Shown: positions 7,356 through 12,970 of the stretch, in pieces
How positions within the stretch are numbered: the first letter of the stretch is position 1
How the letters are laid out: each line of letters starts with the position of its first letter
Source of the DNA: Leucobacter sp.
GTDB taxonomy: Bacteria; Actinomycetota; Actinomycetes; Actinomycetales; Microbacteriaceae
Assembly (NCBI GenBank): GCA_012510755.1
Contig: JAAZHL010000108.1
Coordinates: forward strand, 1 to 24,786
Direction of reading: 5' to 3'
DNA length: 24,786 nucleotides
Position numbers and translations under genes: made by a program
The notes under the pieces: generated by a model
Databases searched by the model: none
Seen by the model: only the letters and a program-made list of their open reading frames with translations
Told to the model about the DNA's origin: nothing

Positions 7356-7676
7356 CTACACGTCGTCTTCGGCAGCGGGGCCGCCCTCGCCCTCCCAAGT
7401 GTCGATGCGCTTTGAACCGGTGCGTGAGAATTTCAAACGCACACCGTAGCCGAAGCCGCCCTCACCATCGGCCAAGAACACTGCGCCGTGAGCTTCGAGC
7501 GCCGCCTGCAGGGCAGCGGCTCGCTCAACTGCAAGCGTGGTGTTACCTCGTTCAAAATCACGCAGCTCATCGTGCGTGAGCCCGGCCTCAGGCGCGAGGT
7601 GTTCGGCCGAAATCTCAACAAGTGCGCGGGCAGCGCGGGCAAGGTAACCGGTGAATAGCGAGGTGTGGTGGCTCAT
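7356..7676 (-). CDS. Small XRE-like helix-turn-helix protein
   Basis: This 106-residue protein has a region at about 14-65 (RAARALVEISAEHLAPEAGLTHDELRDFERG, then a second helix pair) with the helix pattern of XRE/Cro-type DNA-binding domains. The C-terminal tail at 68-106 ends GYGVRLKFSR ... IDTWEGEGGPAAEDDV, a tail I associate with a small actinobacterial XRE-type family. The first helix of the motif is atypical, so DNA binding is probable rather than certain. A GGAG lies only 2 nt before ATG 7676, which is unusually close, so the exact start may differ. It is monocistronic and convergent with gcdH. Target unknown. Confidence 0.75.
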   Translation of the reverse strand: MSHHTSLFTGYLARAARALVEISAEHLAPEAGLTHDELRDFERGNTTLAVERAAALQAALEAHGAVFLADGEGGFGYGVRLKFSRTGSKRIDTWEGEGGPAAEDDV

Positions 7677-7777
7677 ATCTCCACTCTGCCAGATCGCTCT
7701 TCCATTCTCGACACCTATGAACGATTCGAGATGCCGGTGCCAGCAGTGCGACGGGTCTTTCTCTTCCGAGCCCCTTG

Positions 7778-7790
7778 TATGCTGAGCCCA
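7778..7790 (+). promoter_or_regulatory. Putative leaderless promoter -10 of the nuclease gene
   Basis: TATGCT (7778-7783), preceded by TTG, is followed by six bases and ATG 7790. No Shine-Dalgarno is visible. This argues for ATG 7790 over the in-frame TTG at 7775. Confidence 0.45.
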
Positions 7791-8689
7791 TGCGTGCTCG
7801 TATCAAGAGGCCTGAGAAGCCGTTCACCATTTCAGCTGGCAGAACGGCCGGTGCCCTCGTGCTTGCTGTCGCGCTGGTCGGCGGGTTAACTCAATGTGCA
7901 ATCCCAACTGAGACAACGCAATCACCGGCCCCACTCTCAACACCGACGGCTGCCCCCACGCCTGCGCCTGTTGACGACTCGATGACGATCACCACAGCCA
8001 AGTTGCTTGAGGTGGTGGACGGAGACACAATCAAGACGAGCCTGGGAACCGTCCGCCTGATCGGTATCGACACCCCCGAGTCTGGTGAGTGTGGGTACGA
8101 CGAGGCGACCGCTCTGATCGACAGCAAGATCTCGGTGGGAGACACCGTCACCCTCAAACTCCCGAAGGGGCAACACGACAAAGACAGGCACGACCGACTC
8201 CTGCGGTACGTGTTAGACAAACGGGGCGTCGACCTCGGAAGATCTCAGCTCCAGGCCGGCAACGCGGTCGCACGCTACGACTCCACTGAAGGGCACCCTG
8301 CCCACCCGAACGAAACCAACTACCATGCAGTCCAGAAGGCGACCCTGACAGCTGACGGGAAGGTTGTCACGACTGCCTGCGCTCAGGCTGCCGATGAGAA
8401 GGCAGCTGCGGAGCGAGAAGCAGCGGAGCAGGCCGCCGCGGAGCAGGCCGCCGCGCTGGCAGCAGCAGAGCAAGCAGCTGCCGAACAGCAAGCCGCCGCA
8501 CCAGCCCCCGCCGAATCGCCCTGGTACATGGAATACCCGTCTTGCGCCGCCCTCAAGCGCAACGCAGCCGGCCACCCGACCGGGCCATTCAACCGCGACG
8601 ACCCCGCCCAGCTCGACGCCTACAACTGGTTCCAGTACGGTACCGGCCACCGCGGAGACGGGGACGGGGACGGCTTGGCCTGCGAGTAG
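7790..8689 (+). CDS. Secreted thermonuclease (SNase) with C-terminal Excalibur domain
   Basis: This 299-residue exported nuclease has a basic N-terminus and a hydrophobic segment at about 18-33. Cys36 follows, but the -1 residue is Gln, so lipoprotein processing is uncertain. A Pro/Thr-rich spacer (38-62) leads to the SNase domain at about 70-198. Expected active-site residues are all present: D79 (VVDGDT), R89 and D94 (VRLIGIDTPES), E97 and R136 (KDRHDR). An Ala/Glu/Gln-rich helical linker spans 199-240. The end, 250-299, is an Excalibur module with DRDGDG-type calcium loop (RGDGDGDGLACE) and paired cysteines 252/298. It probably degrades extracellular DNA or RNA with Ca2+. It is monocistronic. 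Confidence 0.93.
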   Translation: MRARIKRPEKPFTISAGRTAGALVLAVALVGGLTQCAIPTETTQSPAPLSTPTAAPTPAPVDDSMTITTAKLLEVVDGDTIKTSLGTVRLIGIDTPESGECGYDEATALIDSKISVGDTVTLKLPKGQHDKDRHDRLLRYVLDKRGVDLGRSQLQAGNAVARYDSTEGHPAHPNETNYHAVQKATLTADGKVVTTACAQAADEKAAAEREAAEQAAAEQAAALAAAEQAAAEQQAAAPAPAESPWYMEYPSCAALKRNAAGHPTGPFNRDDPAQLDAYNWFQYGTGHRGDGDGDGLACE

Positions 8690-8700
8690 CGCGCAGCTGG

Positions 8701-8722
8701 GCCGACCCTGGAGGGGGTCGGC
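8701..8722. terminator. Terminator-like hairpin between convergent genes
   Basis: GCCGACCC (8701-8708) and GGGTCGGC (8715-8722) form a perfect 8-bp stem with a 6-nt loop, 12 nt after the nuclease stop. There is no T-run. The convergent peptidoglycan-binding gene ends at 8759, so both may use it. Confidence 0.5.
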
Positions 8723-8758
8723 AACCAGCCTGCGAGGCTGCGGCAGAACTTTACGAGT

Positions 8759-9154
8759 TTACGAGCCTGGGCAACCAGCCGCACGAGCGGCAGCATATGG
8801 CCAGCCTGGCACGGGGCCGGGGCCACGTTGCGGGTGGCAACTGACGTTCCAGGTCTGGGGGCCAACGATACCGTCGACCTTCAGCCCGTACCGCTTCTGC
8901 ACCGAGATGACGGCTGCGCGGGTTTTCGGCCCGAAGTCATTGTCGACCACGAGTTTTGGGCTGTACTTGTCATTCAGCAGCTGCTGAATGTAGCCGATGC
9001 ATGAGGCATAGCCGCCCTGCGAGTAGTTGTAGTTCACACATTTGCCCGCAGCTTCTGCCGGAGCGCTTGCACCCATCGGAGCGACAACCCCCGTCACTGC
9101 GAGTGCCAGGGCCGAGAGCCCCAGTGTGATTTTCTGTATGCGCGTTCGCTTCAT
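8759..9154 (-). CDS. Secreted single-domain peptidoglycan-binding protein
   Basis: A 131-residue exported protein from ATG 9154, which has a GGGGG run 8 nt upstream; an ATG 15 nt further out lacks a ribosome site. A signal peptide spans about 1-36 (MKRTRIQK, hydrophobic core, then an ASAPAEA cleavage region). The mature part carries one PG_binding_1 module at about 52-105: SCIGYIQQLLNDKY ... VDNDFGPKTRAAVISVQKRYGLKVDGIVGPQTW. The DxxFGPxT and VDGIVGPxTW motifs are diagnostic. No catalytic domain is attached, so it may be a wall-binding adaptor. Four cysteines in the mature chain could form disulfides. The last about 24 residues are Gly/Pro/Ala-rich. Confidence 0.88.
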   Translation of the reverse strand: MKRTRIQKITLGLSALALAVTGVVAPMGASAPAEAAGKCVNYNYSQGGYASCIGYIQQLLNDKYSPKLVVDNDFGPKTRAAVISVQKRYGLKVDGIVGPQTWNVSCHPQRGPGPVPGWPYAAARAAGCPGS

Positions 9155-9283
9155 CGCTTGTGCCCCCATTGGCAGTTTTCGGCGGTCATGTTCCCGAAAA
9201 TAGTTTATCTAGTGCGGCAGCGACGAATCAACGTTGCGGGTGCGTGTTGCTAGGTGAATATCCGAGGATCGCTGGCGCCCGTT

Positions 9284-9297
9284 GACAACATGTTGTC
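9284..9297. promoter_or_regulatory. Perfect 14-bp palindrome GACAACATGTTGTC
   Basis: The sequence is identical to its reverse complement, lies about 130 bp upstream of the peptidoglycan-binding gene start, and is preceded by TT to give a TTGACA-like hexamer on the plus strand. It has the form of a dimeric repressor operator. No binding protein can be named. Confidence 0.45.
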
Positions 9298-9320
9298 GAG
9301 GGCATCGCCCATGCAAACAA

Positions 9321-9362
9321 AACCCCCAAATTCAAGTATTTTTCAGCATTTTCTTGGAGGTT
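9321..9362 (-). terminator. Terminator of the PASTA-MmpS gene
   Basis: On the minus strand AACCTCC pairs with GGGGGTT (one U-G wobble), reinforced inside by CAAG/CTTG, and is followed by TTTGTTTGC. The pairing closes only if the minus strand is transcribed, which matches the gene ending at 9454. It lies about 90 bp past the stop codon. Confidence 0.5.
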
Positions 9363-9416
9363 TGCTCGGATGCCCTTCTGAGGGACAAGACTGAATTATG
9401 AGGCCTTCGAAAACCT

Positions 9417-9430
9417 CACAGTTAACTGTG
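9417..9430. repeat. Perfect 14-bp palindrome CACAGTTAACTGTG
   Basis: The sequence is self-complementary and lies 24 bp past the end of the PASTA-MmpS gene, between the gene and its terminator. Its position downstream of a gene makes an operator role less obvious than for the palindrome at 9284. It may be a protein-binding or recombination site. Confidence 0.4.
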
Positions 9431-9453
9431 GCGGTTCCTGCCCACTCGACGTG

Positions 9454-10608
9454 CTAACAGGAAATAAAGGCGAAGTATCCAGTGGACGTGAGCTCCCTAA
9501 CAATTTTACCGTTCCGCTCCACCTGGCAGGTAATCGAGTCACCGTCATTAATTTGAGCGTTGAAATTCGTATACCCGGAATCAGTGGGGAATCTCACCTC
9601 CCAAGGAAGAGAAGCGTTAGTATCCTGATGAATATTGAACGACCCTGGAGCGGACCAAGTAATCATCGCTGAAGATCCATTACCAATGATCCGATAGACC
9701 GTCTCCGGACCAGGACTAGTCAGCACAATCTCGGTATCTTTCGTGATGAATGACCCTGCTGGCACACTCTGTGAGGTGATTGGACGTGAATGGTGACCAT
9801 TCGTCGTGACATTTGGAAAACTCGAAAGAGCCTCTCTTGCTTCTGAGAACGTCATGCCGACGACATCTGCCACCGCAAAACCAAGGACTAACTCAACCTT
9901 GGCGAAGGGCTCGATCAGTTCACCTGATGTTGTCGAGGCCGAAGCAACGTGAGTACCTTCACCGACCTCAACGACAAGCAGACCGAGCCCGAGCAAATCG
10001 CTCCGGGCCATTTCAACTTCGGAGCCCAGGACTTCAGGCATAAGAATCTCGGGGACCTCAAAGGAAACGTCAATCTCACTGCCAGCTGGGTGTCGATTGT
10101 CTGCCCGGATGCTCTGTTTACTAATGAGCCAGCTATCTGGTGTTTGGGTGTCACCAAACTCGTGGACGAGTGTAAATTCCGCTTTGCTAACGGCAATTCT
10201 TGCGTCGCTCAGGGAGAGTCCAGTGAGTTCAGGGACAAGAACTTCTCGTCCTTCTACGAAAATACTTACGGCATCGCCTGCTTTCAGTATTTCGCCGGGG
10301 GCTGGGGTTTGCTGGGCAACTACTGTGTTCTCATCCCTGAGACCAGCGATAATGTCGGACGCAGTGACATCGAGTTCAAGGTCAACAGCAGCTACTGCGT
10401 CTAGTGCCGCCTGCAACGTCGTACCTGCAAGATCCGGCACAGCGCGGCGTTGTGAGAGATCGTTTGCTAACCAAGCGCCGCCGACGGCTACTAACACTGC
10501 TGCAAGGATAATCGCGGCGATTGCTTGAGGCTTAAGCTTCCGACGTCTAACTGGAGCGTCATCAGTCGACGGTTCTACCGACTCAGACGGATCAGCTTCC
10601 TTGGTCAA
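9454..10608 (-). CDS. Membrane-anchored PASTA-repeat protein with C-terminal MmpS-like domain
   Basis: This 384-residue protein has a charged cytoplasmic tail (1-27) and one membrane segment (about 28-48). Four degenerate PASTA modules follow, at about 56-119, 122-186, 188-243 and 244-299, each starting with a (V/M)P(D/E)L-like strand and containing GxxxxxA. The last 80 residues (304-384) match the pattern of actinobacterial MmpS-like domains: VYRIIGNGSSAMITW, SLPWEVRF, DSITCQVERNGK, STGYFAFISC, with C361 and C384 placed for the family's disulfide. PASTA domains usually sense muropeptides on PknB-type kinases; here no kinase is attached. The start is TTG 10608, since an upstream stop excludes anything but a rare ATT. 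Base composition is lower in GC than in the neighbours. It stands alone. Function unknown, probably cell-wall associated. Confidence 0.8.
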   Translation of the reverse strand: MTKEADPSESVEPSTDDAPVRRRKLKPQAIAAIILAAVLVAVGGAWLANDLSQRRAVPDLAGTTLQAALDAVAAVDLELDVTASDIIAGLRDENTVVAQQTPAPGEILKAGDAVSIFVEGREVLVPELTGLSLSDARIAVSKAEFTLVHEFGDTQTPDSWLISKQSIRADNRHPAGSEIDVSFEVPEILMPEVLGSEVEMARSDLLGLGLLVVEVGEGTHVASASTTSGELIEPFAKVELVLGFAVADVVGMTFSEAREALSSFPNVTTNGHHSRPITSQSVPAGSFITKDTEIVLTSPGPETVYRIIGNGSSAMITWSAPGSFNIHQDTNASLPWEVRFPTDSGYTNFNAQINDGDSITCQVERNGKIVRELTSTGYFAFISC

Positions 10609-10670
10609 CGTTGACTCACACCCAATTCATCCATCAGCACCAGCAAAACTAAGCACAGACTACCCCAAAC

Positions 10671-10711
10671 CTCTTAGAGCAGCAGACCCTGGGGTGTTGG
10701 TCTGCTTAGAG
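10671..10711. terminator. Strong hairpin, possible terminator or structured RNA
   Basis: AGCAGACC (10681-10688) pairs perfectly with GGTCTGCT (10699-10706). CTCT and AGAG outside extend the stem with a small asymmetry. On the minus strand it is followed by TTTGGGG, only a short T-run. It lies 63 bp upstream of the PASTA-MmpS start. Confidence 0.4.
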
Positions 10712-10781
10712 AGACTCGCCGCGGCTCTTGCGGTGCGCGGAGCGCACTGAGTTCGGTCGGGGTGGGTGCGTTTCGTTCGGC

Positions 10782-10852
10782 ATGGAGGAGGATTCGATGT
10801 ATGGAGGAGGTTTTCGGGGAATTCCTCCTCCATACCCACGTTCCTCCGCCAT
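10782..10852. repeat. Nested inverted repeats of ATGGAGGAGG
   Basis: ATGGAGGAGG occurs twice in direct orientation (10782-10791 and 10801-10810). The second copy forms a perfect 12-bp stem, GTATGGAGGAGG with CCTCCTCCATAC (10799-10810/10824-10835), around a 13-nt loop. An imperfect fourth arm, TTCCTCCGCCAT (10841-10852), matches the first copy with one mismatch over 11 bases. The arms equal strong Shine-Dalgarno and anti-Shine-Dalgarno strings. Confidence 0.7.
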
Positions 10853-10936
10853 AGCTGAACGTGACGCCTCCACAGCGATGACGTGAGATTGCTGTTAGCT
10901 TTCCGCTGTCACGAGCCGGTTTTGAGAACGACGAAA

Positions 10937-10974
10937 CCCCCGAACTTCGTTGATTTTCCAACGATTTTCGGGGG
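10937..10974 (-). terminator. Terminator of tRNA-Ser
   Basis: Directly after the tRNA 3' end, CCCCCGAA on the minus strand pairs with TTCGGGGG. An inner CGTTG/CAACG stem extends it, and TTTCGTCGTT follows. It is a standard intrinsic terminator. Confidence 0.8.
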
Positions 10975-10981
10975 TATTCTC

Positions 10982-11072
10982 TGGCGGTGACGGTGGGATT
11001 TGAACCCACGGTGCAGGGTCACTACACACGACTTTTCGAGAGTCGCACCTTCGGCCGCTCGGACACGTCACC
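10982..11072 (-). tRNA. tRNA-Ser (anticodon CGA)
   Basis: The minus strand folds as a class II tRNA. The acceptor arm GGTGACG pairs with CGTCACC, the discriminator base is G and the CCA is encoded. The anticodon stem CGACT/AGTCG encloses loop CTCGAAA, giving anticodon CGA at 11036-11038, which reads UCG serine codons. A long variable arm (TGTGTAGTGACCCTGCACC) marks it as serine type. The T-arm GTGGG-TTCAAAT-CCCAC is canonical. TAAGCT lies 7 nt upstream of the mature 5' end (11080-11085), so a very short 5' leader or none is predicted. Confidence 0.97.
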
Positions 11073-11079
11073 GCGGAAA

Positions 11080-11085
11080 AGCTTA
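11080..11085 (-). promoter_or_regulatory. -10 box of tRNA-Ser
   Basis: On the minus strand TAAGCT is followed by TTTCCGC and then the first base of the mature tRNA. No convincing -35 hexamer is visible. Confidence 0.45.
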
Positions 11086-11140
11086 CGCCAATCCTCGCCG
11101 ATGCGCGAATCGACGGCCGAAACCACTCGCTGCCAAAACG

Positions 11141-11764
11141 CTAGGCGCTCTCAAAGACTCCTGCGATCGCGGTGCGCACGGTGATCTCGGCAATCGTCAC
11201 TTCGGCTGTCTGCTCAGGCATGCTCGCTGCCATCGCGCGAACCTGCGGCCCGCCGTACTGTTGCTCATCAGAGACTCGCAGCACCCTGACGACCCGCTCG
11301 CCGAGCGCCTCGGCATAATCGTCTGCAATCACGCGCGCCGCCGCCACTGCGTGCTTGCGCCCCGCCCGCTCGTGCGTGCGCCGCGATGCATCGGTGAGCG
11401 CCCATTCGACGCCCGTTTCTACCCCCGCCTCAGCCAGCTCGGCGACGACCGCGCTCACCAGCGAGAAGTTCGAGAGTTTCATCTGCACGCGGCTCGACGT
11501 CACATGCTCGATGAGCACCTGCTGCTTCGAACCTTCAGCGTACGTCTTTCTCGCGTATGTGCTGATCGGGTGCGCGGCGTGCCAAGTTGCGTCGCCACTA
11601 TTGCGAAGCTGTTGCGCGCGCGCAGCCACCTGATTGTGCAGTTCGGTTGCGGCAGCGATGCTGCGCGATCGATCTGTTGAGGTCACGGAGACGCGCGCGG
11701 TGATGATGGCTCGTTCAGCTTGATAGTGCATCTCGCTGACCCCGGTGGCATGAATTTCAGTCAT
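11141..11764 (-). CDS. SIMPL domain (DUF541) protein without signal peptide
   Basis: This 207-residue protein is a single SIMPL/DUF541 domain, starting with the family's first strand (EIHATGVSEMHYQAERAIITARVSV) and ending with the paired strands EQTAEVTIAEITVRTAIAGVFE. Most SIMPL proteins are secreted and form oligomeric rings; this one has no signal peptide or membrane segment, so it is probably cytoplasmic. The start ATG 11764 lies 3 nt after the nucleosidase stop, so the two are co-transcribed and probably translationally coupled. Why a SIMPL protein accompanies a nucleosidase is not known. Biochemical function unknown. Confidence 0.85.
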   Translation of the reverse strand: MTEIHATGVSEMHYQAERAIITARVSVTSTDRSRSIAAATELHNQVAARAQQLRNSGDATWHAAHPISTYARKTYAEGSKQQVLIEHVTSSRVQMKLSNFSLVSAVVAELAEAGVETGVEWALTDASRRTHERAGRKHAVAAARVIADDYAEALGERVVRVLRVSDEQQYGGPQVRAMAASMPEQTAEVTIAEITVRTAIAGVFESA

Positions 11765-11767
11765 GCT

Positions 11768-12340
11768 TCAAGCTAACAGTTCGGGCAGATGCTTCTCAAC
11801 GAATGCAAACAGTTGTTCACTCTTCGAAACCGCGATGTCGTCCCACTCTTCTTGCGTCGTCGAGCTGTCGGCAAAATCTGACGGCACCTTAAAGATCTGC
11901 AGCAGCACCCCGAGCCGATCGCAGACTGCCGCATAGGCATAGCTCTCCATGTCGACGAGCGAGGCGCCGAGATCGGCGAGCGACTGTCGTTGCGCGTCAT
12001 TCTGCACAAACACGTCGCCGGTGGCGAGCAGTGCGGTGTGCGGTGCGACGATTGCTCCGCTCGGTACGAGTTTTGGTGAGGGCAACGAGAAATCGTGCTG
12101 CACGACCGCCTCGATCTGGTAGACGGTGTCTAGCCGGGCGTCGTCGTTGAGGGCACCGGCAGTTCCCAGCACGACCACCCGACCAATTCTTTCGGCGGGC
12201 GCAGCGAGCAGCGCTTCGGTTAAACCCAAGGCGGCGTTGATTTTGCCAACGCCCGTCACAAGGTGCGGCACCGAGGCTGCCGCAAACTTTTCGGCCTCGT
12301 CTGAGTGGGCGAATTCCAAGAGGGTTTGTTGCGATGACAT
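11768..12340 (-). CDS. MTA/SAH-type nucleosidase (PNP/UDP phosphorylase superfamily)
   Basis: This 190-residue enzyme has the core of the 5'-methylthioadenosine/S-adenosylhomocysteine nucleosidase family. HLVTGVGKINAALG (26-39) and VVVLGTAGALN (55-65) are the nucleoside-pocket glycine motifs. ATGDVF (106-111) and VDMESYAYA (129-137, with E132) bind ribose. D155 in KVPSDFAD matches the catalytic aspartate. It is shorter than the roughly 230 residues of E. coli MTAN, and the N-terminal strand with the second catalytic glutamate is missing or replaced. Its neighbour luxS uses the product S-ribosylhomocysteine, so I infer SAH as main substrate. The start has no ribosome site but TAGACT lies exactly 7 nt upstream (leaderless). 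Confidence 0.85.
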   Translation of the reverse strand: MSSQQTLLEFAHSDEAEKFAAASVPHLVTGVGKINAALGLTEALLAAPAERIGRVVVLGTAGALNDDARLDTVYQIEAVVQHDFSLPSPKLVPSGAIVAPHTALLATGDVFVQNDAQRQSLADLGASLVDMESYAYAAVCDRLGVLLQIFKVPSDFADSSTTQEEWDDIAVSKSEQLFAFVEKHLPELLA

Positions 12341-12347
12341 CTGGCAA

Positions 12348-12379
12348 AGTCTAGCAATTACGCCCGTCTTGATGTAGAC
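12348..12379. promoter_or_regulatory. Overlapping divergent promoters between nucleosidase and luxS-side genes
   Basis: TAGACT occurs on the minus strand at 12353-12348, 7 nt before the nucleosidase ATG. It occurs again on the plus strand at 12374-12379. Each -10 would lie where the other promoter's -35 should be, so polymerases would compete. Neither -35 resembles the consensus well. Confidence 0.4.
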
Positions 12380-12385
12380 TGTAAA

Positions 12386-12561
12386 GCTGAGCCCGCGATT
12401 TGGGTCACGCGTCCACTGTCGAACGCGTTCCCGCTACTCCATCGCTTTCGCTCAACAGCTCACCTGAAATTACTCAGACATGAGCCAGATCGCCACCCGG
12501 CATTCACTCTCCGGTTGCTTGCGCGATCGATAATCGACCCAACACAGGGTCGTGTATTTTT
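12386..12561 (+). ncRNA. Candidate structured leader or small RNA ending in a terminator-like hairpin
   Basis: If transcription starts about 7 nt after TAGACT (12374-12379), a roughly 175-nt RNA would end at the hairpin CGACCC-AACACA-GGGTCG (12535-12552). TGTATTTTT follows, a good intrinsic terminator. Possible helices within include the ACGCGT pair at 12399-12404/12423-12428 and GCTCA/TGAGC at 12460-12464/12480-12484. The RNA could be free-standing or an attenuator for the small ORF at 12590. I could not match it to the SAM, SAH or other riboswitch cores I know. Confidence 0.35.
12535..12561 (+). terminator. Intrinsic terminator or attenuator before the 84-residue ORF
   Basis: A perfect 6-bp GC-rich stem (CGACCC/GGGTCG) with a 6-nt loop is followed by TTTTT at 12557-12561. 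The ribosome site AAGGG of the small ORF lies just downstream. No plus-strand gene ends here, so it must act on a leader or small RNA. Confidence 0.6.
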
Positions 12562-12589
12562 GCGCTTTCGCGCTGAAGGGATTCATATT

Positions 12590-12844
12590 ATGAACAACAA
12601 CATCACACCATTACGCACCCCGTACCATGCACTGAGCACCAGCGGAACACCCGTCGTACCCACCTGGGCACGCAACCGCAGCGTCTATCGCGCGGCGGGC
12701 CGCACGCTCTACTTGGTCGAAACCGACTCGCTCGAGCACGCCAAAAACGATCTCGATCAGTTGGCACGCAGCGGGTGGGACGTGCAGATCAGCAGCACCG
12801 CACCGAGCAGCGCCAGCATCGCGCTCTCGCGCAGCGCCGCGTAG
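12590..12844 (+). CDS. Small orphan protein, 84 residues
   Basis: The start ATG 12590 has AAGGG 10 nt upstream; a longer frame from 12515 would run through the terminator hairpin and is less likely. The protein has no signal peptide or membrane segment. A basic central part (TWARNRSVYRAAGRTLYLVETDSLEHAKNDL, about 28-58) is predicted to mix strand and helix. It is followed by DQLARSGWDVQISS and a Ser/Ala-rich tail. I do not recognise the family. It lies between the nucleosidase and luxS, in the luxS direction, with a hairpin directly after its stop and a terminator-like hairpin before it. A role linked to methyl-cycle control is speculation. Confidence 0.65.
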   Translation: MNNNITPLRTPYHALSTSGTPVVPTWARNRSVYRAAGRTLYLVETDSLEHAKNDLDQLARSGWDVQISSTAPSSASIALSRSAA

Positions 12845-12845
12845 T

Positions 12846-12864
12846 CCGCTTCGAGCAGAAGCGG
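12846..12864 (+). terminator. Hairpin after the 84-residue ORF
   Basis: CCGCTTC-GAGCA-GAAGCGG, a perfect 7-bp stem starting 2 nt after the stop codon. The following bases CTTCGTC are only weakly T-rich, so termination may be partial and luxS may be reached by read-through. Confidence 0.5.
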
Positions 12865-12970
12865 CTTCGTCAGCGACGTTTACGACAATTTCTACGAGGA
12901 TCGCATAGCGTAGAGAGGTGAGGGCGCGAGCGGCTGCTGATCCTCGCACTCACCAGACGAAAGGTGCCCG

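Larger units (their letters stand above)
9155..9453. other. Gene-free interval with two perfect palindromes and a minus-strand terminator
   Basis: About 300 bp without a credible gene. It holds the promoter side of the peptidoglycan-binding gene (an AT-rich patch near 9190-9215, TAAACT on the minus strand). It also holds palindromes at 9284-9297 and 9417-9430, a GGGC-ATC-GCCC hairpin at 9300-9310 and the terminator at 9321-9362. Composition is visibly less GC-rich than the flanks. Confidence 0.6.
10609..10981. other. Gene-free interval with hairpins and GGAGGAGG repeats
   Basis: About 370 bp between the PASTA-MmpS start and tRNA-Ser, with no credible protein gene. It contains the probable PASTA-MmpS promoter (TAGTCT on the minus strand near 10657-10662) and a hairpin at 10671-10711. 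It also holds the repeat cluster at 10782-10852 and the tRNA terminator at 10937-10974. A 34-codon frame from ATG 10782 lies entirely on the repeats and has no ribosome site. Confidence 0.55.

Noticed and set aside
9321..9362. Resemblance of this segment to the tRNA-Ser terminator (10937-10974) as an attachment-site copy
   Set aside because: Similarity is limited to the C-run, the T-rich loop and the G-run expected of two terminators; many mismatches elsewhere.
9949..10404. Plus-strand 151-codon frame opposite the PASTA-MmpS gene
   Set aside because: The minus-strand frame has recognisable PASTA and MmpS-like patterns; this one has none and no start signals.
10782..10886. A 34-codon plus-strand frame starting at an ATG inside the GGAGGAGG repeats
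   Set aside because: It is made almost wholly of the inverted repeats, has no ribosome site or -10 box before the ATG, and its sequence (Gly- and Pro-rich) follows from the repeats.
10674..11009. Minus-strand 111-codon frame overlapping tRNA-Ser
   Set aside because: It starts inside the tRNA gene and runs through the terminator and both hairpins, so it cannot be a real gene.
9155..11072. Genomic island integrated at tRNA-Ser(CGA)
   Set aside because: The composition shift and tRNA border are suggestive, but I found no duplicate of the tRNA 3' end nearby and no integrase, so an attachment site cannot be claimed.
12386..12561. Known SAM, SAH or 6S RNA class
   Set aside because: I could not match the conserved cores of these RNAs by eye; kept only as an unnamed structured leader candidate.
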